Of a stretch of 21,508 nucleotides of DNA, positions 13,894-21,508 are shown in pieces. This DNA is from Streptomyces rubellomurinus (GTDB lineage: Bacteria; Actinomycetota; Actinomycetes; Streptomycetales; Streptomycetaceae). The notes under the pieces are model-generated. The model was not told the origin of the DNA and ran no database searches. It saw only the letters and a program-made list of their open reading frames with translations. The stretch covers positions 1 through 21,508 of the forward strand of contig NZ_JZKH01000112.1 in assembly GCF_000961885.1 (NCBI RefSeq), given 5' to 3'. Position 1 is the stretch's first letter; every line of letters begins with the position of its first letter. The position numbers and the translations under genes were made by a program.

Positions 13894-15643
13894 TCAGTGG
13901 GGCTGTGACGGGGAGGTCGTCTGCCAGGGGCCGAGGGCGTCGAGCAACGCGGTCTGCTGGGCAGTGTGCCCTCCGGTGGAGGCGAGGCGGTTCTGCTTGC
14001 GTAGCCAGGATCCGGGGCGGAAGTGGGGGTCGCTCGTGTGGCCGGTGCGGTTGACCGGGCCGGTGAGGCTGCCGCCTTCGGCGAGGTAGGCGGTCAGGCG
14101 GCGGTAGGAGCGGTTCCAGTCGGGCTCCAGTTGCCAGAGCGGGTCGAGGGCGTCGAGGTTGTGGTGCTGGTGGTCGGTCAGGCCCGCGGCCTTGCGCTGG
14201 CGGCGCATCCAGGCGCCGACGGCGTAGCCGTCCAACGTTGCTTTGACGGGGATGGCGAGGTGGCCGGTGCGGGCCGCCCAGGCGCGGGCGTAGGCGTGGC
14301 CGCGTTCCCAGGCGCCTGCGTTCTTCGACCAGATCATGCCGAGTGCGTCGAGTTCGGTGATACGGGCAGGGGCGAGCTCTCCGCAGCCCTTGAGGTGGCG
14401 CTGGCGGGCGATCCAGGTCATCAGGGGGCTGTCGTGGTCGGGGTCGGTGGGGTCCAGGTGGTGGTGTTCGGCGTGGAAGGCGGCCGCATCGGCGTACATG
14501 CGCTCCCACTCGCGCCAGCGCGTGCCCTCTTCCTGGAGCCGGCGGCGCCGCTGGACTGCGCCGGCCAGGTGCGGTGGCACGTCGGGAATGTCGACGAAGG
14601 CTGTCCAGTCGGGGCCGTCCGGCAGCGCTGCGGGGAGGGCGTAGCTGGTTGGGCGCTTGGTGGGGTGGGGGTGCTGGGGCGGGCGCAGTCGGCAGTGTTC
14701 GGCGCTCTGCAGCAGGGGTGCCAGGGAGTGCTCGGGCGGGGCGAGGAGGCGGGTGCCGGCGGTGGTGAGGCTCAGGTAGTGGGTGGCGGTGTCCAGGAAG
14801 AGGCCTGCCCAGGGCGGGAGTTCGTAGGTGGCGCAGCGGGCGGGGGTTCGGCCGTGGGGTGGAGCGTGGAGGGTGAGGGTGGCGCGGGTGGGGTGGTAGT
14901 CGGCAGGGGTGGCGGTGGCGAGGTGATGGAAGGGCGCGCCGGTGACGAGGGCGGTGGCGAGCGCTGCGGCGTGTTGGGGGTGGGCGAGACGGTGAATGCG
15001 CTGGACGGCCTCGTTGAGGAGGCCGTCGGGCAGGGTGCGGCCCGTGGTGCTGGGCGGTGCGGGGGTGCAGGCAGTGCAGGGGGGGTTCGGGGATGTCCGA
15101 CAGGGCGAGGCGGGTCAGGGTCGGGACGGTCAGCCAGTCGAGGCTGGCGGCACGCGGGATAGGCGGCAACGACGTGCTCGGCTGGGGGCAGGGCAGGGCG
15201 TGCGGGGGCAGGCCTGTGGTGGTCGTGTGCGCTGTCTGGTGCAGGGCCGCGGTGAGGGCGGGTGGCGTGGTGCGGTGGCAGACGAGGGTCAGGTGGATGC
15301 CGGTGCGCTGCTGCAGGTCCAGCAGGAGCCGCCAGGTGGGCGGGGCGAGGAGGTGGGCGCGTAGGACGGTCACGTGCCGGGCAGAGGTGGCGAGGATCCA
15401 GGCGGCCGTGGCCGCCCACAGCAGGCCGTGGGCTCTGCTCCAGGGGCCGGGCGGGGTGTAGGGCTTGTCGAGGGCGGCCAGGACGTCGAGAGCGAGGTCG
15501 TCGGCGCGGGTGGTGCCCGGAGTCGGGTGCACGGTGATACGGCCGGCAGCGGGGTCGTGGGCGGCCAGCGCCGCCCTGGTGCAGGCCGCGTCGTCGCCCG
15601 GGTCGAGAACCAGAGTGACACCGGGCACCGGGCGCGGGTTCAC
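13894..15643 (-). pseudogene. Third transposition protein with helicase-associated repeats; one-base frameshift
   Basis: GTG 15643 overlaps the ATPase stop (GTGA). The first ~186 codons read in one frame (PGVTLVLDPGDDAACTRAAL, ..., LDLQQRTGIHLTLVCHR, ..., LALSDIPEPP). At a run of seven C (plus-strand G, 15079-15085) the coding sense moves by one base and continues without a stop to 13894 (CTACTPAPPSTTGRTLPDGL, ..., TYELPPWAGLFLDTATHYLS). The joined protein would be about 582 aa. Its last ~215 residues contain three helicase-associated (HA) repeats: WREWERMYADAAAFHAEHHH with PLMTWIARQRHLKGCGEL; WERGHAYARAWAARTGHLAI with VGAWMRRQRKAAGL; and WNRSYRRLTAYLAEGG with PGSWLRKQNRLAS. HA repeats are thought to bind DNA. 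In Tn7/Tn5053-like systems the third gene is TniQ; this protein occupies that place but I see no TniQ signature. The shift may be a sequencing error, a mutation or programmed frameshifting. Confidence 0.7.
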
Positions 15644-16425
15644 GTGCTGATGCCGATGCGGTCGTAGACCTGGCGCAGCAGGTGCTCGTCGATACGGGTG
15701 CCGCCCTGGGCGGCCAGGCCGTCGGTGGCGAGTTTGGTGATCCGGGCCCACTCGCGGAAGTTGCCGTGCGCGGCCTGCTTGTCGACCAGGGCGATCAGAT
15801 CGGCGTCCACGCCCTCCCACAGCGGATGGAAGGCGGGGATGGTGGCCAGAACCTCGGACAGGGTGAGCGGGCGGGCCTGCTGCCAGATGTAGACGCGGGA
15901 GGCGAGCATCGGCTCGCGGCGCAGCACCTTCGCGCAGCCGTCACCGCCGGCGAAGACGACGGCGATGTCGGTTGCGGGGTCGTCCCACAGGTAGCGCCAG
16001 TACTCGAAACACTCCCGCGACATCCACTGGGCCTCGTCGCAGACCAGCACGTGGAAGCCGCGGGCCAGGGCGTCTTTGAGGACGGCGTCGAACTCGATCG
16101 GGCGTGCGGGCGGCTCGCCGGGCAGGCCGAGCGCGCGGAAGAGCTCGTGGCGGATGTCGCGCGGGGTGGGGCGGGCCCGGAACGCGATCCGGTAGGAGTT
16201 GTGCGGTGCGAGCAGGCGCAGCGAGGCGTTCACCGACAGGGACTTGCCATTGCCCGCCGCGCCGGAGATGCACATCATCGCGCGGGCCTCCAAGGTGGCG
16301 GCGATGTTCTCCCGGGCGGTGCGCAGCGCCTCGGTGGCGACGGTGCAGGCGCCTTCCAGGTGCAGGTAGTGATCGGCGCGCTCCGGCGGCAGCATGCCGG
16401 GACGGACGGCGGGTGCGGTGGTCAC
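15640..16425 (-). CDS. TniB/MuB/IstB-like AAA ATPase, 261 aa
   Basis: It is the transposition ATPase that selects target DNA and activates the DDE transposase. The Walker A motif is GAAGNGKS (55-62) and Walker B is HVLVCDEAQ (125-133), followed by a sensor region (IAVVFAGGDG, 154-163) and an Arg-containing RRE..LASR segment (169-177). The length is normal for TniB-like proteins. GTG 16425 is chosen for the GTAGGAG site at 8-base spacing; an in-frame TTG eight codons upstream is less likely. Its stop overlaps the start of the third gene. The gap from the transposase stop is 177 bp with no gene. The C-terminal region (LTLSEVLATIPAFHPLWEGV and GNFREWARITKLA) matches the lid domain expected of this class. 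Confidence 0.9.
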   Translation of the reverse strand: MTTAPAVRPGMLPPERADHYLHLEGACTVATEALRTARENIAATLEARAMMCISGAAGNGKSLSVNASLRLLAPHNSYRIAFRARPTPRDIRHELFRALGLPGEPPARPIEFDAVLKDALARGFHVLVCDEAQWMSRECFEYWRYLWDDPATDIAVVFAGGDGCAKVLRREPMLASRVYIWQQARPLTLSEVLATIPAFHPLWEGVDADLIALVDKQAAHGNFREWARITKLATDGLAAQGGTRIDEHLLRQVYDRIGIST

Positions 16426-16602
16426 GATGCGGGCTCCTACGAGGCTCAAGAGATCGGAACGGGCGGACAGATGGGGCCAGCGGATCCGAGTGGGGGCGCC
16501 TGGCCGGCGGCCCGGGCCGAGGCGAGGGGCGGGGCTTGAAACGGGTCGTTGACGCCCGGGTGCGACGGCGGTGTGGTGCGAGCAGCGGCCCCGCGGCGGG
16601 GT

Positions 16603-18225
16603 TCAGACCGACGGTGCCGGACCCGCTGGGCCGCCGTCTGCTCGCTCAGGCCCGGCAGGTGTCGTGGTTCGGGGCAGGACCCAGCCGTCCGGGACCGGGG
16701 CGTGCGGGAGCAGCCCGGGCAGGGCCAGCGTCTGGAGGTCCCGGCCGTCGGCCGCCTCCAACTCGGCCGCGGCCTCCGCAGCGGTCAGGGTGCCGAGCGG
16801 CCGCGGCGGGGCCGGGGTGGTCGCGGCCGCGAACCGTCGACGGCGCAGCTTCTCCGCGGCCTTCAGGTCCGCGCGCAGCCGGCGGGCGGCGGCGGCGCGC
16901 GCCGAGCGCAGAGCACGGACCTGCTCCGGGCTCGCCTGCTCGGCGAGATGAGCGGAGCCAAGGTGGCGGCCGGTGGACGCGTCGAATACCTCGATCTCGC
17001 CGACGTGGTGCGGCAGGTGGCGCAGGCGGACCTTCGTGCCGGTGTAGCCGACCATCCACGGGGCGATGTAGGCATGGCGGCGCCAGGAGATGCCGTTCGT
17101 GGTGATCGTGCGGGTGCGGCCGTCGTCCTCCAGGGCGAAGAACGCGAGGTGCTCGGGCGGGACGTCGCGCAGGGGCGTCGGGTCGGCGTTCCAGGCTTCG
17201 AGGGGGGTCAGGCCGCCCAGGGCGGACGGGTGGTGCTCGGTGTTCCACCAGCGCACCCAGTCCAGGAGCAGCGCAACGAACGCGGCGAACGTCAGCGGCG
17301 GCGCGTCCGGATCGGCGCTCCGGCCTCCGGTGAGCCTTTGGCGGTTAGTGTAGCGCGGCAGGGAGACGAGGAACATCTCCTCAACCGCGTCGTTCAGCGC
17401 CTCGACCGTGCCTTTCAAGTACGGGGTGTAGGCAGGCAGGTCATGCACGGGGACCGCGAACGCGCCCAGCGCGGCGGTCACCGTGGCGCACAGGAATTCC
17501 TTGCCCCGGTCGACACGAACCAGAGCGGGTAGGCCCCCGGCGGGGCCGAACGGTTCGGTACGGGTGATCGAGGTGCGCAGCGCGGCCAGCACCGCGTCCC
17601 TCGACGGGGCGTGCGGCGTGACGGCCAGGCCGAGGACGTGCTTGGTGGCGCAGTCGATGAACCACGTGATCCACGGACACGCCAACTCGCCCTCGACATC
17701 GACCTGCACCGGCACATGCTTGTGGTCGCCCTCCCAGCACGCGTTCCTCCACAACACCGGCCGCTTCCCGAACACGTCATGCGCCCGGCGGGCTGCCTCC
17801 CCGCCGCGCAGACCGGCCCGCTCCCCCACCGACAGATCCCTGCGGACCGCCCGCTGCAGGGCGCGCAGCGACGGCACGACGGCGGTGGGATCGTCGGCGG
17901 CCCGGGCGGCGAGCTCGCGGTGGACCGCGGCGGTGTTCCCGCCCCAGAACGCCAGCAGGCGCCGGACTTCGGGGGTGACCGCCGTGCGCTCGCGCGGCCG
18001 GGCCGAAAGGCGCCCCTCCGTGCGAGCGGCAGCCAGCCAGTACCAGACCGCCCGTTCCGTCACCCCCATCGCGGACGCGACCAGCCTCACATGAGCGGTC
18101 GTCAGCTCGCCCCGGCTGTCCAGATCCATCAGCCGGGCCACCGATCCCTCTCGCCCTGCTGCGGTGGTCGGCCGGGACTGGCCCGGATCGAGCGGCGGCG
18201 GTGTGCCCTGCCGTTCGGGTCTCAC
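16603..18225 (-). CDS. Mu/TniA-type DDE transposase, 540 aa
   Basis: The GTG at 18225 follows GGAGGT at 5 bases, a strong site; the extension to 18345 lacks one. Residues ~30-130 are HTH-like (TTAHVRLVASAMGVTERAVWYW, then PEVRRLLAFWGGNTAAVHRE). The integrase core (rve) spans ~155-330. The DDE residues are Asp167 in WEGDHKHVPV, Asp239 in RVDRGKEFL and Glu275 in GTVEALNDAVE. This is followed by WVRWWNTEHHPSALGGLTPLEAW, split by a turn. Residues ~365-425 fit the Mu-transposase C-terminal beta-barrel (ISWRRHAYIAPWMVGYTGTK, VRLRHLPHHVGEIEVFD). The last ~110 residues are Ala/Arg-rich helices and a Pro-rich end that could contact the ATPase. All catalytic residues are present, so it looks active. 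It is the first gene of the three-gene module. Confidence 0.92.
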   Translation of the reverse strand: MRPERQGTPPPLDPGQSRPTTAAGREGSVARLMDLDSRGELTTAHVRLVASAMGVTERAVWYWLAAARTEGRLSARPRERTAVTPEVRRLLAFWGGNTAAVHRELAARAADDPTAVVPSLRALQRAVRRDLSVGERAGLRGGEAARRAHDVFGKRPVLWRNACWEGDHKHVPVQVDVEGELACPWITWFIDCATKHVLGLAVTPHAPSRDAVLAALRTSITRTEPFGPAGGLPALVRVDRGKEFLCATVTAALGAFAVPVHDLPAYTPYLKGTVEALNDAVEEMFLVSLPRYTNRQRLTGGRSADPDAPPLTFAAFVALLLDWVRWWNTEHHPSALGGLTPLEAWNADPTPLRDVPPEHLAFFALEDDGRTRTITTNGISWRRHAYIAPWMVGYTGTKVRLRHLPHHVGEIEVFDASTGRHLGSAHLAEQASPEQVRALRSARAAAARRLRADLKAAEKLRRRRFAAATTPAPPRPLGTLTAAEAAAELEAADGRDLQTLALPGLLPHAPVPDGWVLPRTTTPAGPERADGGPAGPAPSV

Positions 18226-18499
18226 GGCCACCTCCGGTCCGCTGAAAGAACGCCGTCGTCTGACGAAGGCGAACTGTCCCGCGGACGCAGAGCCCATCCC
18301 GACACGCCGACCAGTTCCACACGATGGGCGGAAGCACCACGGCACGACGTTTCAGCGGGAGCAGCACACCCGGAAACCGGCGTCGTTGGTAGCCGGAGCC
18401 TTGGGTTGAGAACGACGGCATCGTTCAGCAGCATGACGCTGCTCGTGCGGTTGTCCCCGGAACACCGCCTCCGGGCGCGCCTCATCAGCGCGCCATGGT

Positions 18500-19642
18500 C
18501 TACTCCCCCGCGGTCTGCACAAGGAGTCGAAGCTCCCCGCGGTCCGCAGGTAGCCCGGCTGAACGCAGCCAGGCATCCCGGTTGGCAATCAACCCCCAAC
18601 AAGACTCTTGTTCCACCAAGGCCAGCAGGAAGGCGTTGTGCGCCCATGCCAGGGCGGCCCCCGCCGCGTGGGGCTCGGGAAAGGCGAAAGCAAGCAACGG
18701 TCCCCAGTCCCGGTCGACGCTGTACTGGCTGCACAACGGGATGAGGGCGAGCGCGGCGGGCAGGACCTGCTCGAAGCTCTCAGCGCGCTCGAGCAACCCC
18801 CGCAGCACAATGAAGCGGAACCAGCCGTCGACCTGGGGCAACGGCTCGTCGAACCAACCGTCCACCGCGACAGGGTCGGCAAGCGCGGCCAGCAGAACAT
18901 CCACTGCCGACGGGTCCGCGGTGCCGAGCGCGGCGCATGTGCGGATGGCCGGGTCCTCGTCGGTGAGCAGCATCGCGGTGTCCCGTCCCCAGCAGGCCAG
19001 GGTGAGCAGCGCACCCGCACGCTCACGGCGCGGCCCCCGGCCACGGGCGATGCACTCCAAACGGTCGGCGGCAGCTGGTATCCGGTCGGCGAGGTCGTCC
19101 GCCGCCAGCAGATGGGTCACGGCGCCGAGCGCCGCCTCCCGGACCGTCTCGTCCTGGTCGTCGAGAAACGGCACGACAGCCTCGAAGATCCCCGGCCGGA
19201 CTGCCCGGCACGCACGTACGGCTTCCAACGCCTCGGCTTCCTCTGCGTCCTGCGGGTCGGCGAGAGCCTCGTCGTCCCAGGCCGCGGACTCGGCGAACTC
19301 CCCGAGCCATTCCAGCAACGCCGCCCTGAGCGGGCGCCTGCGGTCGTCCCACGGGAAGAAACTCTCGTGAACGGCCAGCGTGCGCGGATGCGGGAGAACC
19401 CCGGCGATGAACAGGGCCGCCGGCGCGGTCGCGGAGTAGAGCGAGCCCTGGTGGAGAACCGACATCTCCAACCGGCCCAGCGACGCGGCCTGGACCTCAG
19501 GATCCTCCTCCAGCAGTCCGAGCAGATCGTCCGCAGTGGTCGCGGCCGGGCCGTAGGCATGGGTGAGCGCTGCCCAATCGGTGCTGTGAAGCACCACAGC
19601 CGGGTCCGGGCCTGCCGTAGCGGAGATCTCATGTGAGGACAT
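18500..19642 (-). CDS. HEAT-repeat-like protein, 380 aa
   Basis: ATG 19642 follows AGGA at about 10 bases; upstream the open frame runs into the non-coding R1 block and is not credible. The sequence is almost all helical with HEAT-like units, such as EDPEVQAASLGRLEMSVLHQ (46-65), DQDETVREAALGAVTHLLAA (162-181), ARGRGPRRERAGALLTLACW (199-218) and DEDPAIRTCAALGTADPSAV. HEAT repeats form solenoids that bind other proteins. Relatives with the start VVLHSTDWAALTHAYGPA and the segment HQGSLYSATAPAALFIAGVL are, to my knowledge, common in Streptomyces, often near toxin or immunity genes; this is memory, not a search. There are no membrane or catalytic motifs. Its stop is 35 bp from the proposed end of the Mu-like transposon. 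Confidence 0.82.
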   Translation of the reverse strand: MSSHEISATAGPDPAVVLHSTDWAALTHAYGPAATTADDLLGLLEEDPEVQAASLGRLEMSVLHQGSLYSATAPAALFIAGVLPHPRTLAVHESFFPWDDRRRPLRAALLEWLGEFAESAAWDDEALADPQDAEEAEALEAVRACRAVRPGIFEAVVPFLDDQDETVREAALGAVTHLLAADDLADRIPAAADRLECIARGRGPRRERAGALLTLACWGRDTAMLLTDEDPAIRTCAALGTADPSAVDVLLAALADPVAVDGWFDEPLPQVDGWFRFIVLRGLLERAESFEQVLPAALALIPLCSQYSVDRDWGPLLAFAFPEPHAAGAALAWAHNAFLLALVEQESCWGLIANRDAWLRSAGLPADRGELRLLVQTAGE

Positions 19643-19847
19643 GATCCGTATCCTGCACCCGGCCTCGGACAACCCGCGCTGCGGTCCTGTCACAGGCGAC
19701 GTCGAAACTTCGCCGGCCTGCGACGCTGCCCTCATCACGGACACGACATCATCGTTCAGCGACACCAGGCACTGACCAGCTGCGACCACCACCAGGCCAC
19801 TGAAAACTGGTGGCGTATCACCACTGCAACCCACATGCCACCCATCA

Positions 19848-20450
19848 ATGTGTCGCGGACTTCGGGTATCAGCCACAACCCCACCCCTCGGGGGCCCTCC
19901 CTCGATCCCGGCCGGTGGCCGGTCAGCCGCCTGATTGCTGGGCTGACGGCCCATCCTCCGCCCTCGGGGCGGGGCCTGCGGCCCTCGGGAGGCACCGGTG
20001 AGCCTCTGGCCCGGCTCGGGCCTGCCCGGCCCCTGTGGCGGGCCCTCACGGATGCCCCGCACGGCGGTGGCTGACGGGCCCTCAACCGCAGACTCCCGAC
20101 CGGAATCCGCAGCGAATCCGGGAGCGTTTCCCCAGCTTCCGCACAGCTCTATCCTACCGGGCTCCCTGACGGGCGCCGAAGGCGAACAGGCAACCTCGCG
20201 GCGACCGTCCATCACGGCTCTATCCGGCCGCGCTCCAAGCGGGAATCAGAATTCCCTCTTGCTCCCTTTCGAGCGGAAATACGAACCAATTTCGGGACGC
20301 AGGTGCGGGGAATCGAATTCAGGCGCGCCGGAAAGGGGCCTACGGCCCTCCACACCTACACGGCGACCGCCCTTCCAGACCACCCAGGAAATCCCGCCCA
20401 GCATCGACCGAACCATTTCCGGAGCAGCGACACCGAACCAGGACGGCAGA
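19848..20450. repeat. R1 block, copy 2: long conserved non-coding repeat
   Basis: This is the direct counterpart of 388-1010, in the same orientation. It includes the 33-bp identical core at 20205-20237, the palindromic GGGGCCTGCGGCCCTCGG near 19972, and AAAGGGGCCTACGGCCC near 20330. A minus-strand TAGGAT (20151-20156) is conserved with copy 1. The whole 19643-20566 interval holds no convincing gene. Before R1, a short hairpin CCACCAG...CTGGTGG lies at 19789-19813. After R1, 20451-20566 is plain GC-rich DNA leading to the stop of the minus-strand gene at 20567. Confidence 0.75.
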
Positions 20451-20566
20451 GAGGGGCGCCGGCACGGCGGCAGCCCCAGGGAACCGCGGCAGCGGCGGGG
20501 AGCTGCCGGGGCCGGCCCACCGGGCAGACCGATGCCGTGCGCTCCCGTACCACCGCGGTGTAGCGC

Positions 20567-21097
20567 TCAGCCGTGGATCTCCCAGGCCCGCTGCGGGAAC
20601 CAGTGAGGGAGGTCGTCGAGGGCCTCCGCGGGGAAGAACACCGGCCGGGTGAGCAGACGGTCGTGCGCCCGCTGGACGTTGACGACCACGCCCAGGAGGT
20701 CCGACCGGGGCACGCCCAGGCTCATGTACGAGAGCTCGGCATCGCGTTCCTCCATCCACCGCCCCACCTCTGAGGGAGTCCGGCCCACGAGCGCGGTGCC
20801 CTCCACGGTGACCTGCGGCCCGCACAGGGCGTCGACCGCGATCCCGGACAGCCGCTCGTCCTGGTAGTACAGGTGCAGGCCGAACTCCCGGTACCGGCCC
20901 TCCTCGACCCTCCAGACCTTGTCGCCCGGCCCTCCGCCCCAGGTCCGGTGCTCGGTCCCACCGGTGAGAGCGCTCATGGCGGCCGTCACCTCATCAGCAC
21001 TCATACCGAAACGCAACGGCCCCACGGCCGTGAACGACTCCAGCACCCACTGCACACGATCCTCGTCCGGCTGAACACGCCACCACTCCTCCAACAT
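20567..21097 (-). CDS. Hypothetical protein, 176 aa, possible immunity-type
   Basis: ATG 21097 follows GGGGAGGG at 8 bases; the longer frame back to 21367 crosses low-complexity sequence and is not credible. Residues ~1-60 include LEEWWRVQPDEDRVQWVLES and GPLRFGMSADEVTAAMSAL. The middle has a beta-rich part (FGLHLYYQDERLSGIAVDAL, CGPQVTVEGTALVGRTPSEV) and the end is LLTRPVFFPAEALDDLPHWF. The pattern RFGMSxxEV, then a short strand and IAVDAL with GPQV, is familiar to me from small Streptomyces hypotheticals near toxin loci, but I cannot name a domain. There is no signal peptide or membrane helix. It lies between R1 copy 2 and R2a copy 2, the same bracket that holds the HTH gene at 1544-2791, but in the opposite orientation. 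Confidence 0.75.
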   Translation of the reverse strand: MLEEWWRVQPDEDRVQWVLESFTAVGPLRFGMSADEVTAAMSALTGGTEHRTWGGGPGDKVWRVEEGRYREFGLHLYYQDERLSGIAVDALCGPQVTVEGTALVGRTPSEVGRWMEERDAELSYMSLGVPRSDLLGVVVNVQRAHDRLLTRPVFFPAEALDDLPHWFPQRAWEIHG

Positions 21098-21359
21098 GAT
21101 CAACACCCTCCCCGACACCACCGACATCCGCAGGCATCCAGGACACCGCCCAGCCTGAACCTCGGGCGCAGCGGACGGGCCGGGACAGCCTGCACCCGGC
21201 GGTCGGCCCGCCGAGCACTCCCGGACGGCGCCTGGACGTTCTCCAGGGCGGCCTGACGGCCACCCAGCACTGGCCCCACCACCCGGCCGGGACGGCGGCG
21301 CAGCAAGCGGGCACGGGCACGGCCACCGGGGACGGCGGGCCCGGCCTGGACGAAACCCG

Positions 21360-21506
21360 AACACCAACCCCCGCCACCACTCCCACCCAGCAATTCCAAC
21401 CCGAATTCACACCACCACCCGGCGGCCAATCCACCAAAACAACCCAACCGAATTACCGGCGGAATTCACCCCCGAAAACAGCCCACAACACCAGACCCAC
21501 CCCCAA
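21360..21506. repeat. R2a block, copy 2 (runs to the window edge)
   Basis: A/C-rich DNA aligning with 2915-3050 in the same orientation: AACCCGAATTC, CCACCACC, GGCCAATCCACCAAA, ACCGGCGGAATTCACCCCCG and AAAACAGCCCACAACACC. The match continues to the last bases of the window, so the repeat probably extends beyond it. The stretch 21098-21359 before it is GC-rich and holds no gene I can support. Confidence 0.65.
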
Positions 21507-21508
21507 CC

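Larger units (their letters stand above)
13826..18464 (-). mobile_element. Mu/Tn7-like transposon (DDE transposase, AAA ATPase, HA-domain protein)
   Basis: Three consecutive minus-strand genes form a transposition module: transposase 16603-18225, ATPase 15640-16425, third protein 13894-15643. Candidate ends were found by eye. Reading inward, TGAACCGGGTCACAACCGC starts at 13826 on the plus strand and TGTTCCGGGGACAACCGC starts at 18464 on the minus strand. These agree at most positions with one gap, and both begin with TG. The five flanking bases on the plus strand are CCGAC (13821-13825) and CCGCC (18465-18469), a near-match to a 5-bp target duplication. The module is certain; the exact ends are tentative. 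Confidence 0.55.

Noticed and set aside
14023..15162. Long plus-strand open frame (379 aa)
   Set aside because: Shadow of the minus-strand HA-domain gene; Gly/Val-rich translation, no ribosome site, and the minus strand has recognisable repeats.
18608..19636. Plus-strand open frame (342 aa)
   Set aside because: Antisense to the helical HEAT-like protein; no start signal and no recognisable sequence.

Overview
The window is very GC-rich DNA with GTG starts, GGAGG-type ribosome sites, TAGGGT-like -10 boxes and strong third-position GC. It reads as the accessory part of a Streptomyces (or close actinomycete) chromosome arm or large plasmid. There are no rRNA, tRNA or housekeeping genes. Several genes are decayed and two mobile elements are present, so this is a genomic-island type region.

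Layout. 1-1163: non-coding, with a ~620 bp conserved block (R1). 1164-2791: a divergent pair, a tiny hypothetical gene and an N-terminal-HTH protein. 2792-3714: A/C-rich repeats (R2a, R2b) and a decayed gene. 3715-4972: a tightly coupled operon of small membrane protein, ECF-like sigma factor and excisionase-like HTH protein, closed by a 20-bp hairpin. 5343-7306: an HTH-WD40 protein divergent from a small membrane protein, with an inverted repeat between them. 7763-9174: a DUF4231/SLATT membrane protein followed by a predicted cysteine peptidase. 9222-10090: a decayed fragment and a Cys-rich protein. 10090-11795: an IS5-family insertion with a nonsense-mutated transposase and an extra gene between its terminal repeats. 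12318-13739: a repeat block and an endonuclease VII-like protein with a frameshifted tail. About 13826-18464: a Mu/Tn7-like transposon with DDE transposase, AAA ATPase and a helicase-associated-domain protein. 18500-19642: a HEAT-like protein. 19848-21508: a second R1, a hypothetical gene and a second R2a.

How the genes may work together. The SLATT/peptidase pair, the two HTH-fusion proteins, the small membrane proteins and the immunity-like hypotheticals look like conflict or defence genes; this is inference from family and context. The most unusual structural signal is that two unrelated gene sets (1164-2791 and 20567-21097) sit between the same pair of non-coding blocks, in the order R1 - cargo - R2a. 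This suggests interchangeable cargo slots. The SLATT-peptidase pair is the best candidate for a discrete effector system.
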